Virus record (IMG/VR): IMGVR_UViG_3300030108_005115
Coordinates: 1 to 32,166 of that record
Length of the DNA: 32,166 nt
Strand: one strand, 5' to 3'
From: a virus
The position numbers were made by a program, and so were the translations under genes. Shown here in pieces: positions 6,666-15,990 of this stretch. The notes beneath the pieces were generated by a model. That model did no database searches. It worked only from the letters and a program-made list of their open reading frames with translations, and was not told where the DNA came from. Each line of letters starts with the position of its first letter. Positions within the stretch are counted from its first letter, which is position 1.

Positions 6666-9340
6666 TGAATGATATATATAACAGAAAAATGTTTGTTCAA
6701 GGCTTCAATCGGGGCAGAAGAGTTTCTCGATATGGTTTACCTGCTGGAGCTGGTCAAGATAGTTTAGGTGGTGCCTTATTAGGTTTTGATGTTTTAGGTG
6801 GTTTTAATAAGGCTAAAGATTTAAGAACTGAAGGAATAACAGATCCAGAGGGATCATACCCTTTTGTTGCAGAGGGTTTTAAACAAGTATTTAGCACTGT
6901 GCCTGAATATTATTCACAAGGGTATAATCAAATATTAGCTCCTTTTTTAGATGTTGCGAAACTAGGTCTCGGTGAAGGCATAATTGGTTTAGGTGCCTCA
7001 AGGGGAGATGTTTCTAGGTCAGGTTTATTAGACCCTGCTGGTAGATTTGAAACAGAGGCTAATCCATACGGTCTTCCAGTAAAGCCAGGTTTGTTTGGTA
7101 ACCCACGTGAGAACATGATTATTGCCTTTGATCAGGAATATCCAAGAGGCAGTGAGAAAAGAAAAGCTTTCATAGTCGATAAGGCACAGGAGCCTGGTTT
7201 TAGTTCTAAGCTAGCTATGTATGGTGTATCTCAAACAGAAATTTCTGCTTTAAGTGATAGAATTATAGAAGCGGTTGGTCCTCCTGATCCTCAATTTGAA
7301 ACAAAAGATGACTTTTTAAAAAAACCTGGTTCTGGTTATCAGGCAGGAGAGAACAATTTAGTTAAACTTCTTCAAGGAGAGGCTTTTAAAGAAACAAGTC
7401 CTGGTGATCTTAATGTCATGCAAGAGATAGTTGACGCAAGAAAACAGTCAGCACAAGAAGATGACGTGAGTGAGCAAGAGAAACAAAATCTTGAAGGAGG
7501 GACACCAAATGCAGATCCTGGCAGTGTTGATGACGAAGTTGATTATGTGGCGGAGCTGCAAGGTGAACTAAGAAGTGCAGAAGATCAAAGAGACGCATTT
7601 AACTTTGAGGACGAAGTAGATAAATTAAAAAAGGTTTTATCGGAACAAACTGATGTAGATGATCCTACAACACCTGCTTTACTTCTTTTACAGTTAGCCT
7701 CAAATTTAATATCTGGTAAAACGAGTGAGAGAGGTTTTACCGGTTTCTTAGACGTATTAGGTCAAGCCAGTCAACCTGTCTTAGACAGTGCTATAAAATT
7801 ATCTGCTGCAGAAAGAGCTCGAAAACAAGAAATAGGTGCATCAGCAGTCGCTCTGGCTTTAGAAAAAGAAAAAGATTTAATAGAGGCCGCTCAGGCTCAG
7901 GCAGATAAAATTCTTGATTTGAATGAACCTTTTGATGAAACTAGATTCATTCATGAATTAAGAATAGGACCTAATGGAGAAAAGCTTGGTTACACGGATA
8001 CATTACCTATTCCTGTCAACTCACTTGCACAAGCAGCTCCTTATTTAGAACTACAGCCTTTTATTGTTGAAACAGAGGACGGTAAAACTAGAACCGTGTC
8101 TTTACCTAGATTTGAAATGTTAAAAACAGATGAGCCTGGTGAATTTTTACCTGGTCTTAGAGATCCTGATGGATATTACAAATCTGGTGGACCTCATCAA
8201 CTTTTACAAGAAATACTAAAAAATATGTCTGTTGCTCAGTCTTTTACACAAAACGTATTAAATGATGAAGAGTCTAGTTTTTCTTTAGTGGGTGCGCCTT
8301 ACTTAGTTCAAAACTTTGCATTTAAGGCTGCCGATATAGTTGATGGTTTTTTAAATGATAAAGATCTTCAAGCACGGCTAGGTGATGATTTTTCTGTTGC
8401 AGGAGTAGAAAAATTAAAGGGACAGATACAACAAATTCAAAGTGATGATAGATATGATCAACCTCAAAAAGATATAATGGTGCAAAACTTATTACTCGAG
8501 GCATCTGGTTATAACTATAGAAACGCTTTAGTGGTAAAAGCTGACGAATTGATAAATGCTCCAATAAACGTAGGTGGTCAAGCCTTCACTCTTAGAGAGT
8601 TAGCTTTAGCAGAACCAGGAACTTTTGATAATCAAGAAGTCATATTAGAAGGTGCAACAACTGATTTAATGTTAAAATCTGGTAACACATTGAGGTTAGA
8701 GGGTGATGACATAATAAGAGAAGCAAATGAAAAAATAAATACCATTGTAAGAGCATTGGATGCTAGTCAGATAGGTTACAACATACAAGATGGTCAATAT
8801 GATATAAGACCCATAGACAGTTTCGATGATCAATCAATAAGTATGAATGTGTTTGGTAAAAATCTAAAAATATCAAACAAAATCTCACAGGTTCAAACTT
8901 ACTCCACTTTATTGGCTTTTGGTTTTGCTCAAACAATTCAACCTGATCAAAGATTGTTGAAAGACACTATTGAAAAATCATTGCAGAACTTTTCTATTAC
9001 AGACTTAACATCTGGTCCTAAACAGGTTAGAGGCCGTGTAGAGGCTTATCAAAAATTGTTAGAAGACTCTTATAATAACATTATTAATAATACATTTACT
9101 GATGCCTACGCTCCAAGATATCAATACTTTGATGGTAAAAAATCAATAACTCAGTTTAAAGGGAATGATGCTGTTACATACGCTGGTAGTAATCAGAATA
9201 ATTTAAATGTTAATTTTAACGCTCAAAACACAGGTGCAAACCAGTCCATAAACACTGGTCAAAATAATGCAGCAAAAGATAATTATTATAATTTAACTGA
9301 GTTTTTAAATGAAGTGAATGCGGAGGCTCTAACACAATAA
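6665..9340 (+). CDS. Putative large internal virion protein (891 residues)
   Basis: A long, soluble, acidic protein. The N-terminal part is Gly/Phe-rich (GGALLGFDVLGGFNKAKDL). Residues near 255-330 are a charged low-complexity linker (AQEDDVSEQEKQNLEGG). A helical section follows near 335-420 (ALLLLQLASNLISGKTSERG, later AALEKEKD-like repeats of Glu/Ala). The C-terminal quarter is Asn/Gln-rich. No catalytic residues are evident. Size, lack of a signal peptide and position just before a second roughly 900-residue protein and the lysozyme match the large core/ejection proteins of podoviruses. ATG overlaps the preceding TAA; no Shine-Dalgarno site. Confidence 0.6.
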   Translation: MNDIYNRKMFVQGFNRGRRVSRYGLPAGAGQDSLGGALLGFDVLGGFNKAKDLRTEGITDPEGSYPFVAEGFKQVFSTVPEYYSQGYNQILAPFLDVAKLGLGEGIIGLGASRGDVSRSGLLDPAGRFETEANPYGLPVKPGLFGNPRENMIIAFDQEYPRGSEKRKAFIVDKAQEPGFSSKLAMYGVSQTEISALSDRIIEAVGPPDPQFETKDDFLKKPGSGYQAGENNLVKLLQGEAFKETSPGDLNVMQEIVDARKQSAQEDDVSEQEKQNLEGGTPNADPGSVDDEVDYVAELQGELRSAEDQRDAFNFEDEVDKLKKVLSEQTDVDDPTTPALLLLQLASNLISGKTSERGFTGFLDVLGQASQPVLDSAIKLSAAERARKQEIGASAVALALEKEKDLIEAAQAQADKILDLNEPFDETRFIHELRIGPNGEKLGYTDTLPIPVNSLAQAAPYLELQPFIVETEDGKTRTVSLPRFEMLKTDEPGEFLPGLRDPDGYYKSGGPHQLLQEILKNMSVAQSFTQNVLNDEESSFSLVGAPYLVQNFAFKAADIVDGFLNDKDLQARLGDDFSVAGVEKLKGQIQQIQSDDRYDQPQKDIMVQNLLLEASGYNYRNALVVKADELINAPINVGGQAFTLRELALAEPGTFDNQEVILEGATTDLMLKSGNTLRLEGDDIIREANEKINTIVRALDASQIGYNIQDGQYDIRPIDSFDDQSISMNVFGKNLKISNKISQVQTYSTLLAFGFAQTIQPDQRLLKDTIEKSLQNFSITDLTSGPKQVRGRVEAYQKLLEDSYNNIINNTFTDAYAPRYQYFDGKKSITQFKGNDAVTYAGSNQNNLNVNFNAQNTGANQSINTGQNNAAKDNYYNLTEFLNEVNAEALTQ

Positions 9341-12120
9341 TGAAAACTTATATGACATTAGCTGATGTTCTAGAGGCCGTGATGAAAGGTCAACAAAAAA
9401 CAAACATGCCTGAGATAAGTCCCGGCATACCTTTAGCAGACGTTCGTGCTATGGCAGAGGGTGATTTAGTTGAAGCTGGCACAGAACCCGATCTACCAAA
9501 AGATGCAGAGTTACCAAAAGTAAGCATACTTGGTATTGATTTTACTCAAGCTGCAGAAAAATATGCAACTGACGCTGGTCGATTTGAAACTGCAAAGATA
9601 CCCCTTGATAAAATGAAAGCTATAATTAACCAGGTAGCAACCGTAGGCATGGAAAAAGGTGTGCCTGAAGATTTGATTATGCAGGACATACAAACTTACA
9701 TGAACCGTTTTGGTTACACAGAAGACATGTTACATCCTGAGTCTGCAAGAGTAAAAAACATAGATGATAGATACAAATATTTTACAAATAGACCTAACCC
9801 CTTACCTGCTTTTAAGCTTTCAAGTGATATAGCTGCCAGTGTGGGTGGTGCTATTGCAGGAGCTAAAGTTGGAGCAAGGTTCGGTAGATTTTTTGGTTTA
9901 CCTGGTGCAGCTATCGGTAGTATCTTTGGAGGCACCGCGGGTTTAATAGCCAGTTTAGCTAACTATGAAAACTTAGTTACCGACCTTAATAGAAAAGGTG
10001 TTTTATATAGCCCTACTTTTGATGAGTTTGGTGACATGATAGGTTTTGAGGAAGGCATTAATCGACCGACTCAAGATGAATTAAAAGAATATTTAAAAAA
10101 AGAAGCTCAATTTGACTTAGCTTTTGGTGGTGCCCTCGTGGCTGCTAGACCTGTTCTTGGTTTATTTAAAGCAGGTTTTAATAAATTAGTCGGCGTAGAT
10201 CCTAAAGTATATCAGAGATTAAAAGACATAGGAGTAGATCCAGGTAGAGCTGAAGTTTCAAGTATTCCAATCATCAACTCTTTTCCTAATACGTTTGGTA
10301 GAATACCTTTCTTTGGTCCTGCCTTTCAAAAAGCTTACAAGAAAAATGCAGAAAAATTTGCAAAGGAAGGTGAAAGATTAATACCTGGGTTTAAAGATTT
10401 AACCATTGCAGCTCAAGGTGGACCAGCCACGATCTTGGCTGAGATGGGTGTCAATGTTAGAAAAGCTTTTTTAGATGCTAACGATGCAGCAATAAAAGAA
10501 GTGGTTAGACAATATAATCAAGTCGCAGACATAGGTCAGCAAATGGGTAAAGCTTTTGATATTCGTGAATTGATAAATGTCGCTAGACCTCTTCTTAAAA
10601 AAGTTCAGGCGTATGAAGATCTTGCACCTGATAAGTCAAGTGCACAAGCTTTTAAAATTTTAAATGAAATACTCGAGCCCAAGAATCCAGCTAACATCCC
10701 TGCAAACGGATTTGTAGATTATAACAGATTTAAGGCCTTGCGGTCATCAATAGCTGGTGCCATAGGTAACATGACTGAGGCAGGCACTAAGAGAACATAC
10801 AAAGAAGGTGTTGATGATTTTTTAGCCCTAGGTAGAGTATTAGACACAGCAGGGGGTAAACCGATTATGCCTGCTGGTATGAACCCCACAGAGTTTAACA
10901 ACCTTAGAGATGCTTTTATGAAAACATTAAAGGAAGCTGATACTAATTATGCTCAAACAGTTACATTGTTTGGCGGCACATTAAATCGTAATTTTAAAGG
11001 TGTGGGAGATTTTTACATTGAAGATCAAATAAGGTTAGGTGGTGACTTCACTAATGACATTTTTGAAAAAGCTTTTAAGTTTAATTCAATTGAAGGTGTA
11101 GAAACAATAAGAAAGATATTTAGTAAAGTAGACGGCGGTGATCAATTATTTAGAGATGCCGTTGCATTTAAAGTAGGTAAATCTTTTAGAGATGCGTTTG
11201 TATCTGAAGGAGCAGAAAGATTTGGACCAAGAGCTGCTTTGGAGGATATGGGCACACTTCGTTTCAGCACAGAAATATTTAAAAAGAATTTAGGATTAGA
11301 TCAAGTATCTAGTCTAGACAACTCTACATTACAAGGACTCGGTCATGCCTTGAAGAAAGCAAACTTAGTAGGTGACGGTGGCAAGGCTTTAGACGTAGAT
11401 ACTCTAAGAGATTTTTCAAATGCCACTGCTTTATTTTTCAATAATAAAAATTTTAATATGTCCACTTTCTTAGCAAGAAGAGCTCAGATTGGTGGTACAA
11501 AATCTATTTTAAGATCCATAACAGGTGGTGGTTTAGTTGCAACTGGTGGTGCAGTGACTGCCGGTGTGGTGCCAACATTAATAGGTTTGTTAGCTGCTCG
11601 ATATTCATCAAGATTGTTTGCTAATCCTTTCGTCATTAGACCATTCGCTGAAGCTTTAAAGGCTGCAGCAGATGGTAGGTTTTTAAAAAATCCTAAGGAA
11701 GTTGAAAACGTAGCAAGGTTACTTAAAAATTTATTTGATCAAGATAAAGAATTGTTTACTGATATGGAAAATGATTTCAATGAAATACAATCCAGAGCGG
11801 CTAATAATAGAATGTTTGATCTTGGATCAACGTTCTTTAATAATAAAGTTAATATGAATAATGCTAAGTTCGTAGGTGAAGTGGTTAATAAAACAAAAAA
11901 TCAAGTATCTAATTTAGCACCAAATACGGTTGTTTCTGCATCATCACAGGAGGCTCAATCACCAGAGGTACAAGTTAAGATTCCTGACCAAACTCAAGTG
12001 GCCAGACCAATAGTTCCCGATATTAATCAAATCATTGATAGACCTTTATCAGCACAAAGAGCTGAAGTTTTATTTCCACAAGATGAGTTATTACAAGCGT
12101 CATTAAAGAGGACAGTATAA
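9340..12120 (+). CDS. Putative large internal virion/ejectosome protein with glycine zippers
   Basis: A 926-residue protein with two membrane-active-looking segments. One lies near residues 165-210 (VGGAIAGAKVGARFGRFF, then GAAIGSIFGGTAGLIASLA). The other lies near 727-760 (GGGLVATGGAVTAGVVPTLI, then GLLAARYSSRLF). Between them are long amphipathic helices. Glycine-zipper pairs of this kind are typical of ejection proteins that form a channel across the cell envelope, and I infer that role. No transglycosylase or other enzymatic motif is obvious. ATG overlaps the preceding TAA, no Shine-Dalgarno site. It could alternatively be a tape-measure-like core protein. Confidence 0.6.
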   Translation: MKTYMTLADVLEAVMKGQQKTNMPEISPGIPLADVRAMAEGDLVEAGTEPDLPKDAELPKVSILGIDFTQAAEKYATDAGRFETAKIPLDKMKAIINQVATVGMEKGVPEDLIMQDIQTYMNRFGYTEDMLHPESARVKNIDDRYKYFTNRPNPLPAFKLSSDIAASVGGAIAGAKVGARFGRFFGLPGAAIGSIFGGTAGLIASLANYENLVTDLNRKGVLYSPTFDEFGDMIGFEEGINRPTQDELKEYLKKEAQFDLAFGGALVAARPVLGLFKAGFNKLVGVDPKVYQRLKDIGVDPGRAEVSSIPIINSFPNTFGRIPFFGPAFQKAYKKNAEKFAKEGERLIPGFKDLTIAAQGGPATILAEMGVNVRKAFLDANDAAIKEVVRQYNQVADIGQQMGKAFDIRELINVARPLLKKVQAYEDLAPDKSSAQAFKILNEILEPKNPANIPANGFVDYNRFKALRSSIAGAIGNMTEAGTKRTYKEGVDDFLALGRVLDTAGGKPIMPAGMNPTEFNNLRDAFMKTLKEADTNYAQTVTLFGGTLNRNFKGVGDFYIEDQIRLGGDFTNDIFEKAFKFNSIEGVETIRKIFSKVDGGDQLFRDAVAFKVGKSFRDAFVSEGAERFGPRAALEDMGTLRFSTEIFKKNLGLDQVSSLDNSTLQGLGHALKKANLVGDGGKALDVDTLRDFSNATALFFNNKNFNMSTFLARRAQIGGTKSILRSITGGGLVATGGAVTAGVVPTLIGLLAARYSSRLFANPFVIRPFAEALKAAADGRFLKNPKEVENVARLLKNLFDQDKELFTDMENDFNEIQSRAANNRMFDLGSTFFNNKVNMNNAKFVGEVVNKTKNQVSNLAPNTVVSASSQEAQSPEVQVKIPDQTQVARPIVPDINQIIDRPLSAQRAEVLFPQDELLQASLKRTV

Positions 12121-12947
12121 TGGTTAGTAGATTTGACTCAGGCATAGCACTTTCTCCAGGCACAACTGCAGAGGGTAAATTTAGAATAAACCCTGTAATT
12201 CAAGCACAAGCAGATGCCATACAAGAAAAGTATAAAAGACCCGCTGACTTAGAAAGGTTTTTTGAAAAAACTAGACTTTATGACAGGGGTAGCAGATTAG
12301 GTGGAGTTGAGTCTATCGATCCCTCGGGCATCGCTAGATTAAATACAGTTAATCTAGGTCTTAGAGATCCTAGAACAGCAGATCCTTCTACTGGTTATGG
12401 AGGAGCAACAGTATTGTCTTTAACTAAACCTCAACTTACTGCAGTTGCGCCAAGAAATTTTGGAGAGTTTGTAGGAGATTTTGGTAGAGCAGCTGGTGAT
12501 ACCCTTGGTAAGATTGGTGAAAAAGTATTGGGCGGTGGAGTCACCATGGATCTTTTGAAAGCTATAAATGATAAGTTAACAAAGAAAGATGAGCCTAAAG
12601 GTATAGCCCCAGAAGATGTAGACGGTATTTTAAAAAGTAATAATATACAGGCCTCTATCAATCCTCTTTTTAATCAACAAGTTTTTGATCCTATTAGAGT
12701 AAGTGAAATGGACCCCTCTATGTTAATGGCAGACAACACTGTGCTGGATGGAATACTACAAAATATTAACAAAATAAGAAACTTCGGCACTGACATGGGT
12801 TTAGATAGATTTAGGTTTGACCCTCTTAATCCTGGCAGGGGCGTAGATTTTAAAGACAACGTCATGATTAATGAAACCCCAGTTGATTATAACATAGGGA
12901 TAGACCCCTCTGGTAATTTAAGATTTGGTCTTGGGTTTGATTATTAA
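12120..12947 (+). CDS. Hypothetical virion-block protein (275 residues)
   Basis: Begins MVSRFDSGIALSPGTTAEGK and is rich in Asp, Gly, Pro and Asn, with many short loops and few long hydrophobic stretches. The C-terminal third carries 'GTDMGLDRFRFDPLNPGRG'. It is the last gene of the internal-protein group and is joined to the previous one by a TAATGG overlap. A minor core or tail role is likely from position. I do not recognise the family. Confidence 0.55.
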   Translation: MVSRFDSGIALSPGTTAEGKFRINPVIQAQADAIQEKYKRPADLERFFEKTRLYDRGSRLGGVESIDPSGIARLNTVNLGLRDPRTADPSTGYGGATVLSLTKPQLTAVAPRNFGEFVGDFGRAAGDTLGKIGEKVLGGGVTMDLLKAINDKLTKKDEPKGIAPEDVDGILKSNNIQASINPLFNQQVFDPIRVSEMDPSMLMADNTVLDGILQNINKIRNFGTDMGLDRFRFDPLNPGRGVDFKDNVMINETPVDYNIGIDPSGNLRFGLGFDY

Positions 12948-12965
12948 GATGTTATAATACCACTT
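12931..12965 (+). promoter_or_regulatory. Candidate promoter of the lysozyme gene
   Basis: TTGGGT (12931-12936), a 16-bp spacer and a perfect TATAAT (12953-12958) end 7 bp before ATG 12966. The -35 lies inside the end of the preceding gene. The expected start site is at or next to the ATG and no Shine-Dalgarno site exists, so the mRNA is probably leaderless. This gives the lysozyme a transcript separate from the virion operon. Confidence 0.55.
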
Positions 12966-13427
12966 ATGATTAAACTTACAGATGCCTTGAAGGCAAGAGT
13001 GCAGGACCATGAAGGCCTGCGCACAACCATGTACCTCGATAGTTTAGGAAAGGCCACGATCGGAATCGGCCACCTTATTCAGCCCCACGAACGAGAAAGA
13101 TACGCAGAAGGCGTAGAGATCTCTATGGATGAAGTTAATGAATTATTTGAATTAGATTTAAATAAAGCGGCTGCGGGGGCTGACCATCTTATAGACGAAT
13201 GCATTGGACATGATTTACCTCAACACATATCAGAAGTAATTCTTGAGATGGTGTTTCAGCTGGGTACAAATGGTGTTCGAAAGTTTAAAAAAATGTGGAA
13301 AGCAATGAGAGTTAAGGATTGGAAAACAGCGGCGGAAGAAATGAAAGATTCTAGGTGGCACTCGCAGACACCAAAACGCTGTGAATCATTAGCTGAAATC
13401 GTAGCTAACTCTGGGCCTAATTATTAA
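12966..13427 (+). CDS. Endolysin, T4-type lysozyme (glycoside hydrolase family 24)
   Basis: A 153-residue lysozyme that cuts the MurNAc-GlcNAc bond of peptidoglycan to release progeny. The catalytic triad keeps T4 spacing: E16 (DHEGLR), D25 (MYLDSLG) and T31 (KATIGIGH), matching E11, D20 and T26 of T4 lysozyme. The C-terminal SRWHSQTPKRC matches the conserved 'SRWxxQTPxRA' region. There is no signal peptide, so export would need a holin; none is adjacent. A tiny membrane protein at 29666 is one candidate. The gene has its own promoter and ends 3 bp before a convergent gene, with no visible terminator between them. Confidence 0.93.
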   Translation: MIKLTDALKARVQDHEGLRTTMYLDSLGKATIGIGHLIQPHERERYAEGVEISMDEVNELFELDLNKAAAGADHLIDECIGHDLPQHISEVILEMVFQLGTNGVRKFKKMWKAMRVKDWKTAAEEMKDSRWHSQTPKRCESLAEIVANSGPNY

Positions 13428-13429
13428 TA

Positions 13430-13654
13430 TTATTTACTTTTGTGAGATTCTAGGTGTTCTTCGATAGCATCCCATACTTCAACGTTTGACCAATGATGTA
13501 ACACGGCCTTTGACACATCCTCGTGTAAAACTTTTAAAGTTCTAATTCCCAAAGCAACAGGCTTACCCTTGTTCTCATATATGTGATCAACTTCGTCTTT
13601 TGTAAGGCTTAAGAAAACCTCACCGTTTTGATACATTATTCTCATACTCCACAC
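13430..13654 (-). CDS. Hypothetical small protein (74 residues)
   Basis: A charged protein with a beta-like N-terminus (MWSMRIMYQNGEVFLSLTKD) and an amphipathic C-terminal half ending EEHLESHKSK. It overlaps the end of the PP-loop gene by 13 bp, so it is the last gene of a three-gene leftward unit. No recognised motif. Confidence 0.6.
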   Translation of the reverse strand: MWSMRIMYQNGEVFLSLTKDEVDHIYENKGKPVALGIRTLKVLHEDVSKAVLHHWSNVEVWDAIEEHLESHKSK

Positions 13655-14484
13655 ATCCCTTCACAATCGTTAATAGCAACGCCACCAAGCTCATCAAACA
13701 TGTTAATCTGTTTGTCTTCTGCTTTTTTATCTATATCTATTTCACTTAAAGGCTTTCCCTCTTTAGTAACAAATACAGTGTAACCTTCACGCATACCTTT
13801 AAAGCCACCATTAATTTTCTTTTCAAACTCAATAACGTGTTGAAACTCATCAGGTGCTGTATCTTTTAAATGTTTCCATTCTTTCCATGTCTTGTAAGGA
13901 CAAAAGGTGCAAGCTGACCTTGGTGGTTTAGGCATAGCGTGATCATCAAACCATTTCTTACACATGGCTCTAGTAATATTTCTATCTACCAGAGGATAAA
14001 TATTTTTAATCCAAGGCTTTCTAGCCTCCTTAACACGATACATCTCATCACGAGATATACCCATGATCATGTCAACAACTGTGCCTTTTTTAACACGTTG
14101 TCCTTTTTTGTAACCCATTTGTTCTCTAATAAACTTATGAATAGGCTCTATTTTATAATGACCTGTACACTGCCTGGTAAGTATACCCATGCTGTTTTTC
14201 TTCGGGTCTTTTGTAAAGAAAGGTGGGGTTCTTGAAGTATGTAAACCCTCAGCTGCTTCAATAGAATCTGTTTCAATATTACCAGCGCTAATCACATGAA
14301 TGGGATAATTTTTTATTTTACCCTTCATCCAATCAAACCATTCATAAACTTCTTTTGGTTCTGCTTGTGTATCGGCAAACACAGCAAAGTCAGGCATTGG
14401 CCCTATCTCACCATACTCATACATAAAAGCTAACGTGCTTGATTGCACTCCCGCTCCTAAAGATAATACGCTTAAATCAGCCAT
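13642..14484 (-). CDS. PAPS-reductase-like PP-loop protein
   Basis: A 280-residue member of the PAPS reductase/ATP sulphurylase superfamily (adenine-nucleotide alpha hydrolase fold). The PP-loop is SLGAGVQSST (8-17). C106 in RQCTGHYKI, C175, and C192-x-x-C195 in 'SACTFCPYKTW' could bind a Fe-S cluster or zinc; two further cysteines lie at the C-terminus (CEGMCGV). In phages such proteins are usually named PAPS reductase, but the substrate is rarely known. Relatives activate nucleotides or thiolate DNA or tRNA (DndC, TtcA, ThiI). No dndD or dndE neighbour is present, so phosphorothioation is unsupported. It overlaps the SNF2 helicase gene by 13 bp, which points to a DNA- or RNA-linked function. 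Confidence 0.8.
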   Translation of the reverse strand: MADLSVLSLGAGVQSSTLAFMYEYGEIGPMPDFAVFADTQAEPKEVYEWFDWMKGKIKNYPIHVISAGNIETDSIEAAEGLHTSRTPPFFTKDPKKNSMGILTRQCTGHYKIEPIHKFIREQMGYKKGQRVKKGTVVDMIMGISRDEMYRVKEARKPWIKNIYPLVDRNITRAMCKKWFDDHAMPKPPRSACTFCPYKTWKEWKHLKDTAPDEFQHVIEFEKKINGGFKGMREGYTVFVTKEGKPLSEIDIDKKAEDKQINMFDELGGVAINDCEGMCGV

Positions 14485-15914
14485 TGCTTTAACTCCTCTC
14501 CCATGACTTGTGTCGCTATGTTAATCTTATTTCTCAGACTTTGTACAATCTTATCATCTACAGTGCCTTCAGTTACTAAGTCAACATAAGTGACTTTTGA
14601 TGTTTGTCCTATGCGGTGCACTCTATCCTCCGATTGTAACCGGACTTCTAAGTCATAAGAGTTGCTGTAGTATATCACAGTGTGACTTCTGGTTAAAGTT
14701 AAACCATAGCCCCCTGTTTTTGGATTCGCTACGAAGTATCTTAATTCTTCTTCGTTTTGAAACTCATCAATTATTCTTTGTCTTTCTTCATTAGACGTGT
14801 CGCCATAAAATGTAGCAACGGAACTTGGACCATGGACCTTGGCTATTTCTTTTGCAATAGACTGTATATCGTGTCTATAATTAGCCCATATTAAAACTTT
14901 GCCCGATGTCTCTTCTAATATATTCATTAATTCTTTTATCCTGTTATTCTCTACTGCTTTTACTTCTCCGTTATCTAGCTTTACATGGCCACAAACTATC
15001 TGGTGTAATCTTAGTATTTGTGTTAGTGCTGATAGCGCTGTCAATCTTTCTCCCTCTAGTTCTGCTATGGCCATTCTTTTCATAGTCATATACATATCTA
15101 ATTGTTTTGTAGTCATTGGCACATTACGCACCTGATATATTTTTTCTGGTAAGTCAAGACACTCGTCTTTAAGCACACGATAAGAAAAGTTTTCTATCTT
15201 CTCAGCTAGCTCATCCAACCTTTGATATCTAACGACCATATTAAAATTATGCGTAGGCATGTTTCTTCTAACCATAACGCAATATCTGTTTTTAAAAGCC
15301 CAGAAAGAACTGAAGCCTAATAAGTCTTCATCAAGAAAAGCACATTGTGAATACAGATCTATCGGAGACCTGGTGACAGGTGAGCCTGTCATAATTCTTT
15401 TATATTTAATTAAAGGTGCAAGTTTTAAAATACTTTTTGTTCTTGCTGCTGTAGGGTTTTTAATAGTGGTGCTCTCATCAATTGCAACCATGGCCTTGTG
15501 TGAAAGAAAAAATTTCTTTGCAAAGTCTACGCCTTTCTTTGTGCTGAAAGCTTCAACGTTCATTAAAAATATTTTAAATTTATCGTTCGGTAAAAATATT
15601 TTGTCTAATTTTTTTCTTTCTTGTGCTTTGTTATCAGAGCCCCAGACAAATATGTCAGGCACTATGTGTTCAGGTAAATGATTAGTAAGTTCTCTAATCC
15701 AGTTTTTATAAACAGTTTTAGGTGCTATAACACATAGACTTTCTATGTGTCCATTGTCATACAGATAACTAGCATTATAAATAGCCACAAGTGTTTTTCC
15801 CGTGCCCATCTCCATAAACCAAGCAAAATTATCCTTATCTAGAGCGGCACCTAATGCAGCTAGCTGATGAGCGAAGGGCTCAGTCTTAAACGGGTAGTCC
15901 TGTATTTTATTCAT
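14472..15914 (-). CDS. SNF2-family DEAD/DEAH-type helicase
   Basis: A 480-residue SF2 ATPase. Motif I is MGTGKT (36-41), motif II is DEST (146-149), and motif III is TGSPVTRSP. The C-terminal RecA domain has 'VLIWANYRHDI', 'FYGDTSNEERQRIIDEF', a GYGLTL stretch, and the SNF2-typical motif VI 'QSEDRVHRIGQTSKV'. The length fits a bare SNF2 motor with no accessory domains. Such enzymes translocate on duplex DNA, and in phages they are thought to act in replication, recombination or removal of bound proteins. It is the first gene of a leftward unit with its own candidate promoter, facing away from the replication block. Confidence 0.92.
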   Translation of the reverse strand: MNKIQDYPFKTEPFAHQLAALGAALDKDNFAWFMEMGTGKTLVAIYNASYLYDNGHIESLCVIAPKTVYKNWIRELTNHLPEHIVPDIFVWGSDNKAQERKKLDKIFLPNDKFKIFLMNVEAFSTKKGVDFAKKFFLSHKAMVAIDESTTIKNPTAARTKSILKLAPLIKYKRIMTGSPVTRSPIDLYSQCAFLDEDLLGFSSFWAFKNRYCVMVRRNMPTHNFNMVVRYQRLDELAEKIENFSYRVLKDECLDLPEKIYQVRNVPMTTKQLDMYMTMKRMAIAELEGERLTALSALTQILRLHQIVCGHVKLDNGEVKAVENNRIKELMNILEETSGKVLIWANYRHDIQSIAKEIAKVHGPSSVATFYGDTSNEERQRIIDEFQNEEELRYFVANPKTGGYGLTLTRSHTVIYYSNSYDLEVRLQSEDRVHRIGQTSKVTYVDLVTEGTVDDKIVQSLRNKINIATQVMGEELKQWLI

Positions 15915-15928
15915 TCTTTCTAAAAATA

Positions 15929-15956
15929 AATATAGTGCTTGAAATTAGGATTGCAA
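15929..15956 (-). promoter_or_regulatory. Candidate leftward promoter for the SNF2 unit
   Basis: On the minus strand, TTGCAA (15956-15951), a 16-bp spacer and TATATT (15934-15929) lie 14 bp before the ATG at 15914. TTGCAA is palindromic, and the element overlaps the rightward promoter, so the two may compete or share a regulator. Confidence 0.5.
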
Positions 15957-15968
15957 CTACTATATAAT
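15939..15968 (+). promoter_or_regulatory. Candidate rightward promoter of the replication block
   Basis: TTGAAA (15939-15944), an 18-bp spacer and a perfect TATAAT (15963-15968). A Shine-Dalgarno-like AGAAGGA follows 6-7 bp before ATG 15991, so this transcript has a normal leader. It is the natural start for the genes from 15991 to the terminator at 17717 and probably beyond. Confidence 0.6.
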
Positions 15969-15990
15969 ACGCATTGAGAAAGAAGGAAAT

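Noticed and set aside
13642-14484. Dnd-type DNA phosphorothioation system
   Set aside because: The PP-loop protein is only DndC-like at superfamily level and no dndB, D or E gene is present.
15259-15681. 140-codon plus-strand frame inside the SNF2 gene
   Set aside because: The minus-strand frame carries all helicase motifs. This is its shadow.
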